A DNA stretch of 64,000 nt from assembly GCA_934045075.1 (NCBI GenBank), contig OW203736.1, positions 20,685,805 through 20,749,804 on the forward strand. Direction: 5' to 3'. The notes beneath the pieces were generated by a model. The model was given only the letters and a program-made list of their open reading frames with translations, made no database searches and was not told the DNA's origin. Below, in pieces: positions 40,689 through 51,186 of the stretch. Within the stretch, counting starts at the first letter, position 1; every line of letters starts with the position of its first letter. Made by a program: the position numbers and the translations under genes. This DNA comes from Yponomeuta sedellus (lineage: Eukaryota; Arthropoda; Insecta; Lepidoptera; Yponomeutidae).

Positions 40689-41032
40689 GCGCTCGTGGCC
40701 TAGTCGAACCGAGTGATTGGAATCAATTACTTGAGTTAAGCAACAATAGGCGCGGTCAGGTGCGGGATAGGTGACCGTTCCGTGACTACCGCTAGTGGCA
40801 TTTTTCCGTGCGCTTCCGTGCTTCGCAAGGCACGTTAAGCCGTTGGTGCCGGCTGTCATGTAATGGCAGTTTTTAAGCCATAGGCGGCTTGTAAACTTCT
40901 GACTGTAAGGCCCGCCACTGTCTTACGTTCACCAACCCGGACTTGGCCCCCGTGGTGGAGTATGGCCTAACCTTCCTGCGATGCAGAAAGAGACCCGTGC
41001 CCCAGCAGTAGGGACCTACAAGGGTAGATAAC
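40689..41032 (+). mobile_element. 5S-derived SINE, full length (copy 13)
   Basis: GCGCTCGTGGCCTAGTCGAA, GTTAAGCAACAATAGGCGCG and GGGATAGGTGACCG, then the full body ending GTAGATAACAATAACG. One change (GATAGG) in the C-box equivalent. Confidence 0.75.
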
Positions 41033-41205
41033 AATAACGAAATTAATATACATCTGAGAATATGAATATTATCAAGGATCGAACTAAAAATAAATAAAAT
41101 AAAGTTAATGGAACAGAAGACAATCTACATTACTATGTAGATTATTTACACACTAGGCATAACCTGTATCACGGGTACTAATGCTCTAAATATATTGTAT
41201 AGAAT

Positions 41206-41588
41206 CAGGCGTTACTTTGCGGAAATCCATAATAGCATTAAAAAGTTAAAATTACTTTGCTGAATTCCGCCAAAAATCCCACAAGCACCATGCGGCTAGC
41301 TAATGCACCGCCCTCCCTCCCACTTTTTCATGCAGAACCAAGACACGAACACACCACAACCAACACCAATACTTGATAGTAATTAATAATATAATTGATA
41401 GTAAGTTAATAGTGTTAGATGCAAAACGCGTCGCGTGTTTTCTCACACAAGTATTGGTGTTAGTTGTGGTGTGTTCGTGTCTTGCTTCTGCTTGAAAAAG
41501 TGGGAGGGAGGGCGGTGCATTAGCTAACCGCATGGTGCTTGTGGGATTTTTGGCGGAATTCAGCAAAGTAATTTTAACTTTTTAATGC
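41206..41588. mobile_element. Repeat family I, fully palindromic copy
   Basis: Arms of about 145 bp (41240-41385 and 41440-41588) are near-perfect complements, both carrying CACCGCCCTCCCTCCCACTT. An extra terminal CAGGCGTTACTTTGCGGAAA is present on the left only. The 55-bp centre has AAACGCGTCGCGTGTTTTCT. No coding. Confidence 0.65.
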
Positions 41589-42321
41589 TCTAAATATAGT
41601 TTTACATAGGTGTAATCGATGTAATAGTAGTTTAATAGTGTTGTGTGTTAGGTGTGACTCAGTGTGTGTGTGTTTGAGTGTTTGTATAAGAGTGCTTATG
41701 TTATTACTTCTGATTTAAAAATTTAAAACACGGACTAACAAAAACACGAATAATCTTTCGTCTGAAAAATACTTGAATCCTACTCAAACGAAGTTGTGAG
41801 TACAGTTAGTAAGCTCCAAGAACATCACATAAATTCGTAGTGAACTACAGCTACCTTTCCATTTAGTGCCTCGAAATTTCCAAATAGACCTCTCCCCAAC
41901 CCAACTAAGGGGCTAACGCTGCAGATATTCGTTCAAGTGCTGGTCAAAATGCAGTGCAGATACAATATTCCACCAAGCACTGGACGAAATTCAGCGCTAA
42001 GCCAGCATAGGCTATTTACGTCCGTGTTCCGGCTCGTAAAAGGACCGGGAATCCTGGATCAGACACTGATGCTATCGTAAAGATACGTATTTGAACTGGC
42101 TGGTTAGTTAGAACTGAGATTTCCGCACTTAGCTTCATAGATTGGGTCATTGTACGTAGCAAGTGCTAAGATATTAAAATTTCAGATACTCTGGTTTCCT
42201 CACGATGTTTTCCCTTGCAGTTAGCGATTGGTATTGCTACTATAAGTTCACAAATTTACATGATTTAAAAAGCAAAGCAATCGAACCCACGACCACCCTT
42301 TTAAGAAGCCCGTGCTCTGAC
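41589..42321. other. Unassigned stretch
   Basis: A (GT)n run lies at 41655-41680. GGTTTCCTCACGATGTTTTC at 42190 matches part of family H (47415). Nothing coding. Confidence 0.4.
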
Positions 42322-42520
42322 TACCTCTGTAGCATAGCGGTAGTGCATCTGCCTGCCATGCGAGAGGTCCCGGGTTCGAACCCCGGCTGGAGACAAAATT
42401 AAACTCGAGGTCTTGGATGTTAACATATTTGTGACGTAGTTGTTTCGGTTCCCACGACACAGGGTATCCTAGTGTGGGGCCAGTAGTAAAGTATTTACCT
42501 GTATGTAAATTACATATTTT
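42322..42520 (+). mobile_element. tRNA-Gly-like SINE, best copy
   Basis: CTCTGTAGCATAGCGGTAGT, CATCTGCCTGCCATGCGAGA and GGTCCCGGGTTCGAACCCCG resemble tRNA-Gly with a GCC-type anticodon loop. The body holds GGTCTTGGATGTTAACATAT, CGACACAGGGTATCCTAGTG and a TGTATGTAAATTACAT end. It lacks a proper acceptor stem, so it is a SINE rather than a gene. Confidence 0.65.
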
Positions 42521-42665
42521 CCCGCAGTAAAACGTAGCCTTTATTTAATCTAGGGTATCAGCTAAAGCCATACCAAAATTTATTAAAACGACTCCAGCCG
42601 TTTAGACGTGAAGAAGCAAGAAACATACACACTCACAAACTTTCGTTTTTATAATATTAGTTGTG
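42521..42665 (-). mobile_element. Helitron-like repeat
   Basis: The reverse complement reads CTAATATTATAAAAACGAAA, AGTTTGTGAGTGTGTATG, CTTCACGTCTAAACGGCTGG and GGCTACGTTTTACTGCGGG, as at 16280-16690 but without an insertion. Confidence 0.5.
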
Positions 42666-43309
42666 AGTGTGATGTGATGATGTAATTATAATGAATGTAA
42701 CTGGTCCGACAGATAGGATCGGATTTGACGTAACGTATCTCAAAAATACTAACTCCAAGGCGTATTAATTCGGCCTATTCATGATGCAAGTTAAGCACAA
42801 TGGGAAGATTTATGCAGCGGAGTGAAAGGGTGGCGGTAGTTCGCATGATTCATGGCCCCCGGTACAATTATTTGACAGTCTGTATAGTTACTGGCGGGGA
42901 TCCAATTTGTCTATCGGCTGCGATTCGGGAGGGACGTAACTGTATAAAGTGAGCGGGTGTTAAGGTTGTTGTGCTGTGAACTACATAGTATATACAATAT
43001 AATATACTTTAATATAATCACTTGTATGTATATTGTTCCTTGGCCAGCACTTTTACTTTGTTTTGCTTTGTAAAATTTATTTTCTAATATAGAGCAACCT
43101 CTGGAAGCATTATAATCTAATAATTATGAAATATTTTAGCCTCCAGAACAAGAAAACTTTTGTGTACTTTTTTACTATGAAATAAACAGTTATTTTTTTT
43201 AAATGTACACCAAAAATGGCCGCTTTGATTACAAGTGAGAGATATATAGATAGAGAACACTCTATTTTACATAAAAATAGAATTAATACAGATATTCCTT
43301 AACCTAAGA
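42666..43309. other. Unassigned stretch
   Basis: AT-rich; the end (43240-43309) may belong to the LINE 3' end that follows. Confidence 0.4.
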
Positions 43310-43546
43310 GTACAGACGGCGGCCTTATTACTAAAAGTGATCTCTTCCAGACAATCTTTAGATGAAATGGACTAATACATTAGAGAAGGAAGTAGATGTA
43401 CACAAAAAACATAGAAAACGATAATTTCAGACGTACCTATGTAAATAAATGCCTAAATAACAGTATGATTAACAGTATTTTTAGTCCATCCCTTCCATCG
43501 TACATATAACATACATACATAAACCACGTACTTATTACAATCATAG
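43310..43546 (-). mobile_element. LINE 3' UTR fragment carrying a solo LTR
   Basis: GACGGCGGCCTTATTACTAA and GTGATCTCTTCCAGACAATC are the complement of the CR1-group 3' block. Confidence 0.45.
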
Positions 43547-43751
43547 TGTGGGCGACAGACCTTTTTTTTTATTGTTTTGACTTTTTGTACATATTATTGT
43601 CTTTTTTTACTAGTGTCAGTTTTCAAATTCAGTTCGCTGACTGTTCTTCTAAAAGTTGTCTTGAAAATATTATCATATAAACACGGATTTATAAATAAAT
43701 AATTAACCTATTATTAAAACAGAAAGGTAGGGCACCATACGGTGCTTAACA
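43547..43751 (-). mobile_element. Solo LTR, 205 bp
   Basis: Read on the minus strand it starts TGTTAAGCACCGTATGG and ends GTCTGTCGCCCACA. The duplication CATAG is perfect (43542-43546, 43752-43756). It carries AATAAA-like signals. Sister of 37167-37373. Confidence 0.7.
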
Positions 43752-43949
43752 CATAGGTACACACAAATACTCTCTCTTCTCTCTCTCTCTCTGTCACACA
43801 TACACACACTAGCTTTCAATAAAAGAATTATAATAATATTATCAGATGACTCCTGAAATTGCAGTGTGTAAGTTTAAAACACTGGACAACTCAATTACTT
43901 CTTTATTTGTATTTAGGATTAGGAACTAGTTTGTAATAGTATATTTTAA

Positions 43950-44830
43950 TGATTCGCGATACTCATACATAGTTATACATGAAACGGGTCTAATCGCGAT
44001 TATTTATTAAGTATAGTAAATTATGTTATGATATAAGTGCGGTAAGTTGAAAATTACAGCCGAGGCGATATTACTAGCCCGAGCCATCGGCGAGGGCTAT
44101 AAGGAAGCAGAGGCTGTAATTTTCAAAGCGTACGTATGCCATACGACGTTTTATAACAACATATTTACGAGGAAATTAATAAAACTCTGACTTTGTTATC
44201 ATCACTACTAGACGACATTTTCAAATAAAAACAATACATCGAAAAGAAAAAGCGCGCGGATTTATTTCTACTTGTCCACAAATAAGCGATGCGCGCGCAT
44301 CAACTTTTTTTTAGGCAAAGGTACAAAAACAGCCTGTAGCTGCCACAGCTGTAACAGCCAGCAGTATTTTTGTGTTTTTGTTACAGATAAATAGTTGTAA
44401 TTTATTGTCAAAATTAATTAAATTAAAGAATTAAATGTTTATTTGTTATATTTTATTTCCCAAAGTTAATTTTATTCATAAAATATTGACCACTTTCTTG
44501 ACATAAAACCTCTTTGCTAAGATTTTTAAAAGTATCGTTCATTTTTAGAAGGAGTGTCTTAAAACTTTATTAAAAAAACACGTGCCTTTTACATTACATT
44601 ATCGCACAAGTACGTAATTGAGATACATTACGATATTGAAATTGGTGTAATTACAACCACTTTACGAGCAAATATGTTATAAAACGTAATTACTTTATTT
44701 CCCGACGTTTCGGCAGCGTTACAGTTGCCGTGGTCTCCGGTAGTCTTCGGGTAGCTGCCGAAACATCGAGAAATAAGGTAATTACGTTTTACTTAATAAA
44801 TAATTGCAATTAGACCCGTTTAATATACAA
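43950..44830. repeat. Repeat family E split by a roughly 660-bp insert
   Basis: The left arm is AATGATTCGCGATACTCATA to CGATTATTTATTAAG (44009). The rest is at 44676-44830, with AAACGTAATTACTTTATTTC and the mirror arm. The insert (about 44012-44673) contains the hairpin TTGAAAATTACAGCC...GGCTGTAATTTTCAA (44048-44127) and shows TA on both sides. I do not recognise the insert. Confidence 0.5.
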
Positions 44831-44834
44831 CTCT

Positions 44835-45024
44835 TTGTAGTTAGTTTTGAAGTAGACGAGTGCTGAAAAACAGCGTTGTCTACAGGCATTTTTTTGTCTC
44901 TGGCGGCACATGCTGAGTACACACCTTTTGTCGCCAACTATCAAGCCATTATTTGTTATTTCTCATTTCATTCTTCTACTTCTATTAAGGGTCGCAATAA
45001 ATGGATTTTTACTTCACTTTTTTT
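44835..45024 (+). mobile_element. LINE 3' UTR fragment
   Basis: GTGCTGAAAAACAGCGTTGT and GGCACATGCTGAGTACACAC, then GGTCGCAATAAATGG. Same layout as the LINE ends at 23125 and 33240. Confidence 0.45.
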
Positions 45025-45115
45025 ACATACATAACCTCACGCCTGTATCCCAGAGGGCTAGGCAGAAACCAGAGACTGCCACTTGCCACGATCCTGACAG
45101 ATCACCTCCGATGAT
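45025..45115 (-). repeat. Repeat family C fragment
   Basis: ACATACATAACCTCACGCCT to CGATCCTGACAGATCACCTC. Confidence 0.55.
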
Positions 45116-45266
45116 TAACCGTGTCTGCGCAATATAGAAATTAACCGGTCTTGACTGACTGCCTCATCATCACCGAGCGTAAATTATGAACGCTAGATGC
45201 CTAGAATATTTTATAACATAAATTTCCACTTTGCATAGATTTAAAAAAAATCTACCCCTAAGGGGG

Positions 45267-45442
45267 TACATACATACATACATACATACATACATACATA
45301 CATACATACATACATACATACATACATACATACATACATACATACATACATACATACATACATACATACATACATACATACATACATACATACATACATA
45401 CATACATACATACATACATACATACATACATACATACATACA
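45267..45442. repeat. (CATA)n microsatellite
   Basis: About 176 bp of pure CATA units. The frames over it are repeats, not genes. Confidence 0.95.
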
Positions 45443-45699
45443 CCCTTGTTCGCGGCTCATATATTGTGAGGACCTTGTCAGAATTCCCCATTATGCGGTC
45501 CTACCTTTCCCGTTGACTTAGCAGTGTGTAAATCTGTCTACAATCTGGAGCTATCTCGTTCTGGCATGAACTTTTATTTGAAGTTTCCATACACACGACT
45601 GAGACAGAGATAGAGCCCTTCATAATTTGTGTCAAAAATCGGGCTTGTGCGGTCCCAATTTATTATGCGGTCGGACCGCACTTTCGAACATACGCGTGC

Positions 45700-45957
45700 G
45701 AAAAAACACACCGACCGCATTTTATGCAAAATACAAACGCATTTACACACTGTCCCCACTTTAGTGCCGTTTGAGAGAAGTTACACACCGACCGCATTTT
45801 ATGCTAAGTACAAATGCATTTACACACTGTCCCCACTTTAGTGCCGTTTGAGAGAAGTTACACACCGACCGCATTTTATGCTGAGTACAAATGCATTTAC
45901 ACCTGTCCCCACTTTAGTGCCGTTTGAGAGAAGTTACACACGGACCGCATTTTGATG
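45700..45957. repeat. 77-bp minisatellite, about 3.3 copies
   Basis: The unit CACCGACCGCATTTTATGC recurs at about 45709, 45786, 45863 and 45938. Each unit has CACTGTCCCCACTTTAGTGC and CGTTTGAGAGAAGTTACACA. The GACCGCA motif is also frequent in flanking DNA (45490, 45650-45690, 47755-47890, 48090-48165). Confidence 0.8.
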
Positions 45958-45989
45958 TTGTTATGTTGTTGCATGAGTATGCAACAACG

Positions 45990-46184
45990 CATTCACGAAG
46001 GAATATTATGAGGACTGCAGGTTAATGTGACTTAGTGCGTATTAAAAAATTGCGAAGACGCATTAATTAGGTACCTTCCTAAATACTAGAAAAGGGAGAG
46101 GTGATTGAGTAATCACCTCTCCCTTTTCTAGTATTTAGGTAGTCACATTAACCTGCAGTCCTCATAATATTCCTTTGTGAATGC
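45990..46184. repeat. Nested palindrome with a perfect 29-bp hairpin
   Basis: The outer arms are CGCATTCACGAAGGAATATT...TTAATGTGACT and their complement (46140-46184). At the core, 46078-46139 is a perfect 29-bp stem with a 4-nt loop (CCTAAATACTAGAAAAGGGA, then GAGGTGATT). An asymmetric 40-bp segment lies in the left arm only. Likely a foldback element. Confidence 0.7.
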
Positions 46185-46188
46185 GTTT

Positions 46189-46780
46189 TCAAACTATCTT
46201 AATCTGTAAAAATTTCAAAAAGCCGCGCGCGATTGCTTGTTCCGCTGCGCCGCGTTCCCTAATTCTTTTAACAGCATATGCTGCAGAGCAAAGCTTATTT
46301 GCCAATTTTATTTGAGGACCCCATTGAAGCTTTGCATCAATTGTGATACCTAGAAATACAGTTTCTTTGACAAAGTCTAGTTTGTCCTTTCCCAATATAA
46401 CTTTGCTGTCAACTACTTTGACATTGGTAGAGTGAACTTTATACATATTGTTTTTTTTTTAATTTAACAATAAGTTATTAGACTTAAACCAGTTTAGTAC
46501 CTGAGGGAGAGAATTATTTGTACTGTCAAGATCATTCTCTTGTCTTTTAATTTTGAAAATAAGTGACGTGTCATCTGCAAATAATACTATCTCTGACATA
46601 TTTTGAACCATGAAAGGAAAATCATTTACATATACGAGGAAAAGGAACGGCCCCAAAATCGATCCTGTGGCACTCCTATCCTGACCTCTGACCCTGAAGA
46701 TTTAGTTCTATTTATATCAGCTCTTTGAATACTTCCTTCCACATAATGATGTCATAAGTTTTAGAAACATTTCACCTTCT
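46189..46780 (-). pseudogene. LINE reverse transcriptase fragment
   Basis: The minus strand encodes ADINRTKSSGSEVRIGVPQ, then after a frameshift GSILGPFLFLVYVNDF, VLFADDTSLIF (the A-D-D catalytic site), NWFKSNNLLLN and, in another frame, FLGITIDAKLQWGPQI and KLCSAAYAVKRIRER. These are RT motifs B' to E of a Jockey-superfamily LINE; the clade is not certain. At least two frameshifts, and both ends are missing. It is unrelated in detail to the LINEs at 30084 and 60731. Confidence 0.65.
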
Positions 46781-47329
46781 TCCAAGGATCCGTCCGCACT
46801 CAAGGTCATTGGTTCACGACTCGTGATGACTACTCTAGACTACGACGATTCTTGTCTCCTCTCGTTTTAGGGTGTCGTACCCAATGGGTGCAAATCGAGA
46901 CCCTATTACTTGACAATACTTCGCTGTCTGTTTAACCTTATCTTTAAGTATAATTGCGACGATTTTTTAAGAATAAAAGTTCTATTCTATCACAGAGATC
47001 TATCTTTTGAACCGTAATAGGTAGACACTTGAAATTTTCACAGAATGTGTATACCTGAATAAGATCTTAACTGGCTAAGGAAGAAAATACCCAACAAGAA
47101 AAAGTGTGAGTAATGCCTAAGCCAAGAACTGACCTGAACAGAAGAACTTGGACAGATGTAAAAAACTATTTTTAAAATGTCATTAAAAAAATCCGAAAGG
47201 GTCCTAACAAAGGATCTAGAGCAGTGATTTGGTTGGAACAATGTTTTCTTGTTTTTTTACTATTATTTGTTATTAACCCTCCGACGCTGTAGTGCCTGGG
47301 ACATGGTTCTATAGATGGTGTAGGCTTGC
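46781..47329. other. Unassigned stretch
   Basis: No family match and no coding signal. Confidence 0.4.
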
Positions 47330-47515
47330 CCAGCACATATACCATCCTGACAGCTTAGTCGGCCTAGCCCACAGGAAAGACTAGTCAATACGTGCGGAGT
47401 CAACTATGCCGCGGGTTTCCTTACGATGTTTTCCTTCACTGTTAGCGTCGGAGTGGTCCCTTCACCCATCTAGTGTGAGTGAAGATACCACTGGACGCTG
47501 TATAAATCATCTCAT
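47330..47515. repeat. Repeat family H copy
   Basis: GGCTTGCCCAGCACATATAC, CACAGGAAAGACTAGTCAAT and GTTTCCTTACGATGTTTTCC. Confidence 0.45.
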
Positions 47516-47699
47516 TCAGTAGATGCAAAAAAGCCAATATTATTATTATTAACCCTACAAACCTAATAATCTTAAGAACCATGCAAACCCAACCTAACCT
47601 AAGCCCTTCAATGATAACAGGATCTTTGCGTAACGCAATGTATAGTACCTACGATGTGTTTTGTCTTTGCTATAGTGGCACTGATAAGTGCTTTAACTC

Positions 47700-47945
47700 T
47701 GTGATGCTCTCTATTATTGAACATACATACTTAGCATGAGTCTAATTTCTCGTATAAAGTGCGGTCCTTTTTACAGGTACTCATTTTGTGCTTATACACA
47801 CAATGGGAACTGGAGGCGCCACGTGGTGGTTCTAATGAGTCTAATTTCTCTTATAAAGTGCGGTCCTTTTTACAGGTCCGCATTTTATCACATTTTGTGC
47901 TTATATACACAATGGGGACTGGTGGCGCCACGTGGTGGTACACAC
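47700..47945. repeat. Local tandem duplication, two units of about 105 bp
   Basis: Each unit has GAGTCTAATTTCTC(G/T)TATAAAG, TGCGGTCCTTTTTACAGGT, TTTTGTGCTTATA and GGCGCCACGTGGTGGT. The second has an extra CCGCATTTTATCA. Confidence 0.7.
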
Positions 47946-48074
47946 CTGAACTATTTTTTGGTTTGTGTTAACTCAACTCGACAAAAATACCGAATATGAG
48001 GTCCTCCCCGAAAATTTGCTCATACTTCGCCAGTCGAACAATCAGAACGCGAGAATTCGATAGCTATATTTGAA

Positions 48075-48170
48075 GCTTCCTCAAAATATTGTGCGGACGT
48101 CCGCACAATGAGGACCGACCGCACATTGAGGGTTTTTGACTAACTTAAGACCGCACAATGTTAAAGCCGC
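48075..48170. repeat. GTGCGGTC-rich segment
   Basis: TTGTGCGGACGTCCGCACAA is a perfect 20-bp palindrome. GACCGCACATTG and GACCGCACAATG follow. Confidence 0.5.
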
Positions 48171-48400
48171 GAAGACATACATACATACATACACACACAC
48201 ATACATACATACATACATACACACACACATACATACATACATACATAACCTCACACCTGTATCCCAAATGGGTAGGCAGAGACCAGGGTCAGCCACTTGC
48301 CACGATCCTGACAGATCACCTTCGCTTCATCAACGTTCATAAGTCGTTGCATGCACGCACGCCGTCGGTTCCGGGTACTTTCACTCCCCTAAGGGGGTGG
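48170..48400 (-). repeat. Repeat family C with (CATA)/(CACA) tail
   Basis: The tail CATACATACACACACACATA is followed by AACCTCACACCTGTATCCCA, CCACTTGCCACGATCCTGAC and GTTGCATGCACGCACGCCG. Confidence 0.6.
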
Positions 48401-48587
48401 AATAGGAAATGAACGTTTAAATAGAAATCTTTTTTGAAGCCAGATGCATGAAATTAAATGTTTAGGCTTTTTGCTTTTGATTAGAAATAAATGAAAACTT
48501 GTTTTAGCGGCTTTTTGTAATTCTACCTCTTAAGGGGAAACTATTACGATCACAAACTAAATGCTTTGCCAGGAAGGCTGCACTGTG

Positions 48588-48812
48588 CAGTCTGTTAGCT
48601 TTTAAAATATACCTCGGCTACTGTCGGATATAATCGGATATATTCGTGTAATAGAAATATCGGAACTAATATGACACTTAATTTACACAACTTTTCAAAA
48701 TAGTGAAGAAAAGTTTTATACAGAGCAGCAAGTAGTATTACATTCGTGTGCTGTCGGCGAAAACTGAAGCCTTCTCTAGAGCCCGAGGTATATTCTAAAA
48801 TCTAACAGACTG
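48588..48812. mobile_element. 225-bp MITE with inverted ends of about 30 bp
   Basis: The left end is CAGTCTGTTAGCTTTTAAAA and the complement of the right end is CAGTCTGTTAGATTTTAGAA; both continue TATACCTCGG. No clear target duplication and no coding. 48401-48587 is unassigned. Confidence 0.55.
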
Positions 48813-48839
48813 TAAATATATATATTAATATTTGAAAAA

Positions 48840-49320
48840 TTGGTCTCTGTCTATCTCTTCTTCTCAATATTTCTGAATGCCTCGGAAACCTGGCCATCAA
48901 AGGCCCGTATTCTGAAAAAAACAGATGCGTTTGAAATGTGGTGCTGGCGTAGAATGCTCCGTATATATTGGACCAAACGCCGCCCAAATGTATCTATTCT
49001 AGAAGAACTTCAGATAAAGACGAGGCTCTCCACAATCTGCACCCAACGCATCCTGAAGTTCTTTGGACATACCGTCCGACACGGGCCAGATAACCTGGAG
49101 TATGTCATCATCACCGGTCGAGCGAACGGGAAACGAAGCAGAGGACGACCACCAACGCGTCGGGCAAATATAATAACTAAAGCTTCGGGAAGGACCCTAC
49201 AAGCAGCCATACATCTGGCGCGTAATAGAATCAAATGAAGATAGCTGGTGGCGGAAGCTGCCCCATAGTCACGTCCCTCAGCCATGAGGAAACTACGAAA
49301 AAGAAGAAGTCTATCACTGT
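48840..49320 (+). pseudogene. RTE-type LINE C-terminal fragment
   Basis: 132 open codons contain ASETWPSKARILKK, AFEMWCWRRMLRIYWTKRR, ILKFFGHTVRHG and GRANGKRSRGRPP. This is the region after the reverse transcriptase in RTE-like LINEs ('EMWCWRRMLRI', 'GxxxGKRxRGRP'). The frame ends at 49238 in a short 3' UTR with the tail ACGAAAAAGAAGAAG. 5'-truncated, so not a working gene. Confidence 0.7.
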
Positions 49321-49454
49321 GGAATATAAGCTTTTGCTTATACGTAAATAATGTAAGATAAAATTGTATTTAATGTGCAAGGATTTTTCTACTCTAAATG
49401 TGCGCGAAGTTGTAGAGTTAGTTACATCTATTACCTAATGACCTATAAAAAGTT

Positions 49455-49780
49455 TAATATAAAAACCTATTTAGAGGCAAAAAAATTCCACCCATGCCGG
49501 GATTCGAACCCGCGACCTCTGGGTATCCGTGCCAGCGCTCTATCCAACTGAGCTAATGGGCGACTCACCGGCATCAGTGAAATTTCGAACCTCTTTACAC
49601 TATTCTCTGTATTACGTATACGCAGCGACACCTGGCTGAAATAGATTGCATCACTTATAGCTAGAGGTCGCGGGTTCGAATCCCGGCATGAATCACGAAT
49701 CCGGTGGAATTATAAGGCCCCTAAATAGGTTTATAAAATTGTCCTTAGCACGGGTTAGTGCATTAAAATTAAAAAAAATA
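49455..49780 (-). mobile_element. tRNA-like SINE followed by an inverted partial copy
   Basis: The reverse copy (49455-49655) is nearly complete. It is followed by a forward fragment with GAGGTCGCGGGTTCGAATCC, CCTAAATAGGTTTATAAA and TTAGCACGGGTTAGTGCATT. This is another head-to-head pair. Confidence 0.65.
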
Positions 49781-50440
49781 GTATAAGTTTAATCTATTTT
49801 ACCGCAACGACAAAAGACCTATACTTATAAGACATGGCGCCAACTGCAGTGAAGACTCTAATGATCTAACGTCAGCAACTCTTGAAAGATGTTGCATGCG
49901 GCACAGCCAATCTCGACGCCTTTTTAACCCCTGATGTTTTGAAACAAATATAGTTTTATATCCCGGACACACAGGTTTCCACAACGTATAGTCCTAAAAG
50001 AAATCGAGTACTTATTAGTATTCGTCATAAACTCAGTTAAGCGGCAGCAGAAGTCAGCCTCACGTTAGAAATGTTGTGCGTTCGAATCTCAGCATGTACA
50101 TACCAATGACTTTATTTTCTAAGGTACGAACACCCCTACTCACTGTCTAAAAGAAGGCTAATGTTTTGTAGAGGGACGTAATAGGCTATTTAAAAAATTG
50201 GTATGTATTTGGACTGATTCTATATCTATCTGAGTCACGTACAGGTTTCTAGCTAAAGACAAGCTCTCTCTCTCTATTCCCAGCTTTAGTCCCACATGGT
50301 GATGGGGTCACCTGTCCTTATTTTCTCTCTCCACTTTGCCCTATTCATGACCTCGTTTATCGAGGCTCCGCATTATGTGAGATCTTTCGCCACTACATCT
50401 ATCCACCTGGTCTTCGGTCTTCTAGTTAAGCACAAACAAT
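49781..50440. other. Unassigned stretch
   Basis: Short (CT)n at 50261-50276. Nothing recognised. Confidence 0.4.
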
Positions 50441-50793
50441 GAAGCGCTCGTGGCCTAGCGGAACCGAGTGATTGGAGTCAATTACTTGGATTGAGTAACA
50501 ACTGGCGCGGTCAGGTACTGGATGGGTGACCATCTCGTGACTACCATTAGTGGTATTTTTCCGAGCGCTTCTGTGATTCGCAAGCCGTTTGGTGCCGGCT
50601 GTTATATAATGGCAGTCGTTAAGCAATGTCAGAGACCTTATGGGTGGCTTGATAACTTCTGACAGTAAGGCCCGCCACTGTTTTACAATCCTCCGCCAAC
50701 CCGGACTTGTCCCCCGTGGTGGAGTATGGCCTAACCTTCCTTCAATGCAGGAAGAGACCCGTGCCCCAGCAGTGGGACATACAAAAGGTTGGT
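50441..50793 (+). mobile_element. 5S-derived SINE, full length, diverged (copy 14)
   Basis: GAAGCGCTCGTGGCCTAGCG, GATTGAGTAACAACTGGCGC, GGTCAGGTACTGGATGGGTG and ACCATCTCGTGACTACC. The body is complete with scattered changes. AGTACTGGATGGGTGACC-like head is the closest of all copies to 5S. Confidence 0.75.
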
Positions 50794-51186
50794 ATGATCA
50801 TCAAAGCGTATGTAAAAGACATATTTAGAGTCGCAACCAGCTGCAACCTAGCAAAGGCCCACTAGATGTCCCCTTGTACTCGGCGCGCTAGAATATTCAT
50901 ACGACCTCGTTTCCGTCTAAGCGGGCGCGCTAAGCGACTCGAAAATATTTTTGAGCGGGCAAATTGCTCAGTTAGAGCTTTCTTGTACATTTGACGAGTT
51001 GAGTTGGGTTTCAAATTACTTAACGCACACATAATATGAAGACTTATTTTTTTGGTAAGAATATGCATTTTAATATATAATTAAATAACTTACGTATCTA
51101 CTGTCGCGTTTTTTCGTTAATATATTACTGACATAATTAAATAATCTGACATACTTTTAATACCATTTCTGATCTGAAAATACTAA
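50794..51186. other. Unassigned stretch
   Basis: No family match and no coding signal. Confidence 0.4.

Noticed and set aside
42322..42393. Functional tRNA-Gly gene
   Set aside because: The sequence resembles tRNA-Gly but lacks a paired acceptor stem and continues into a repeated body also found at 24379 and 55236.
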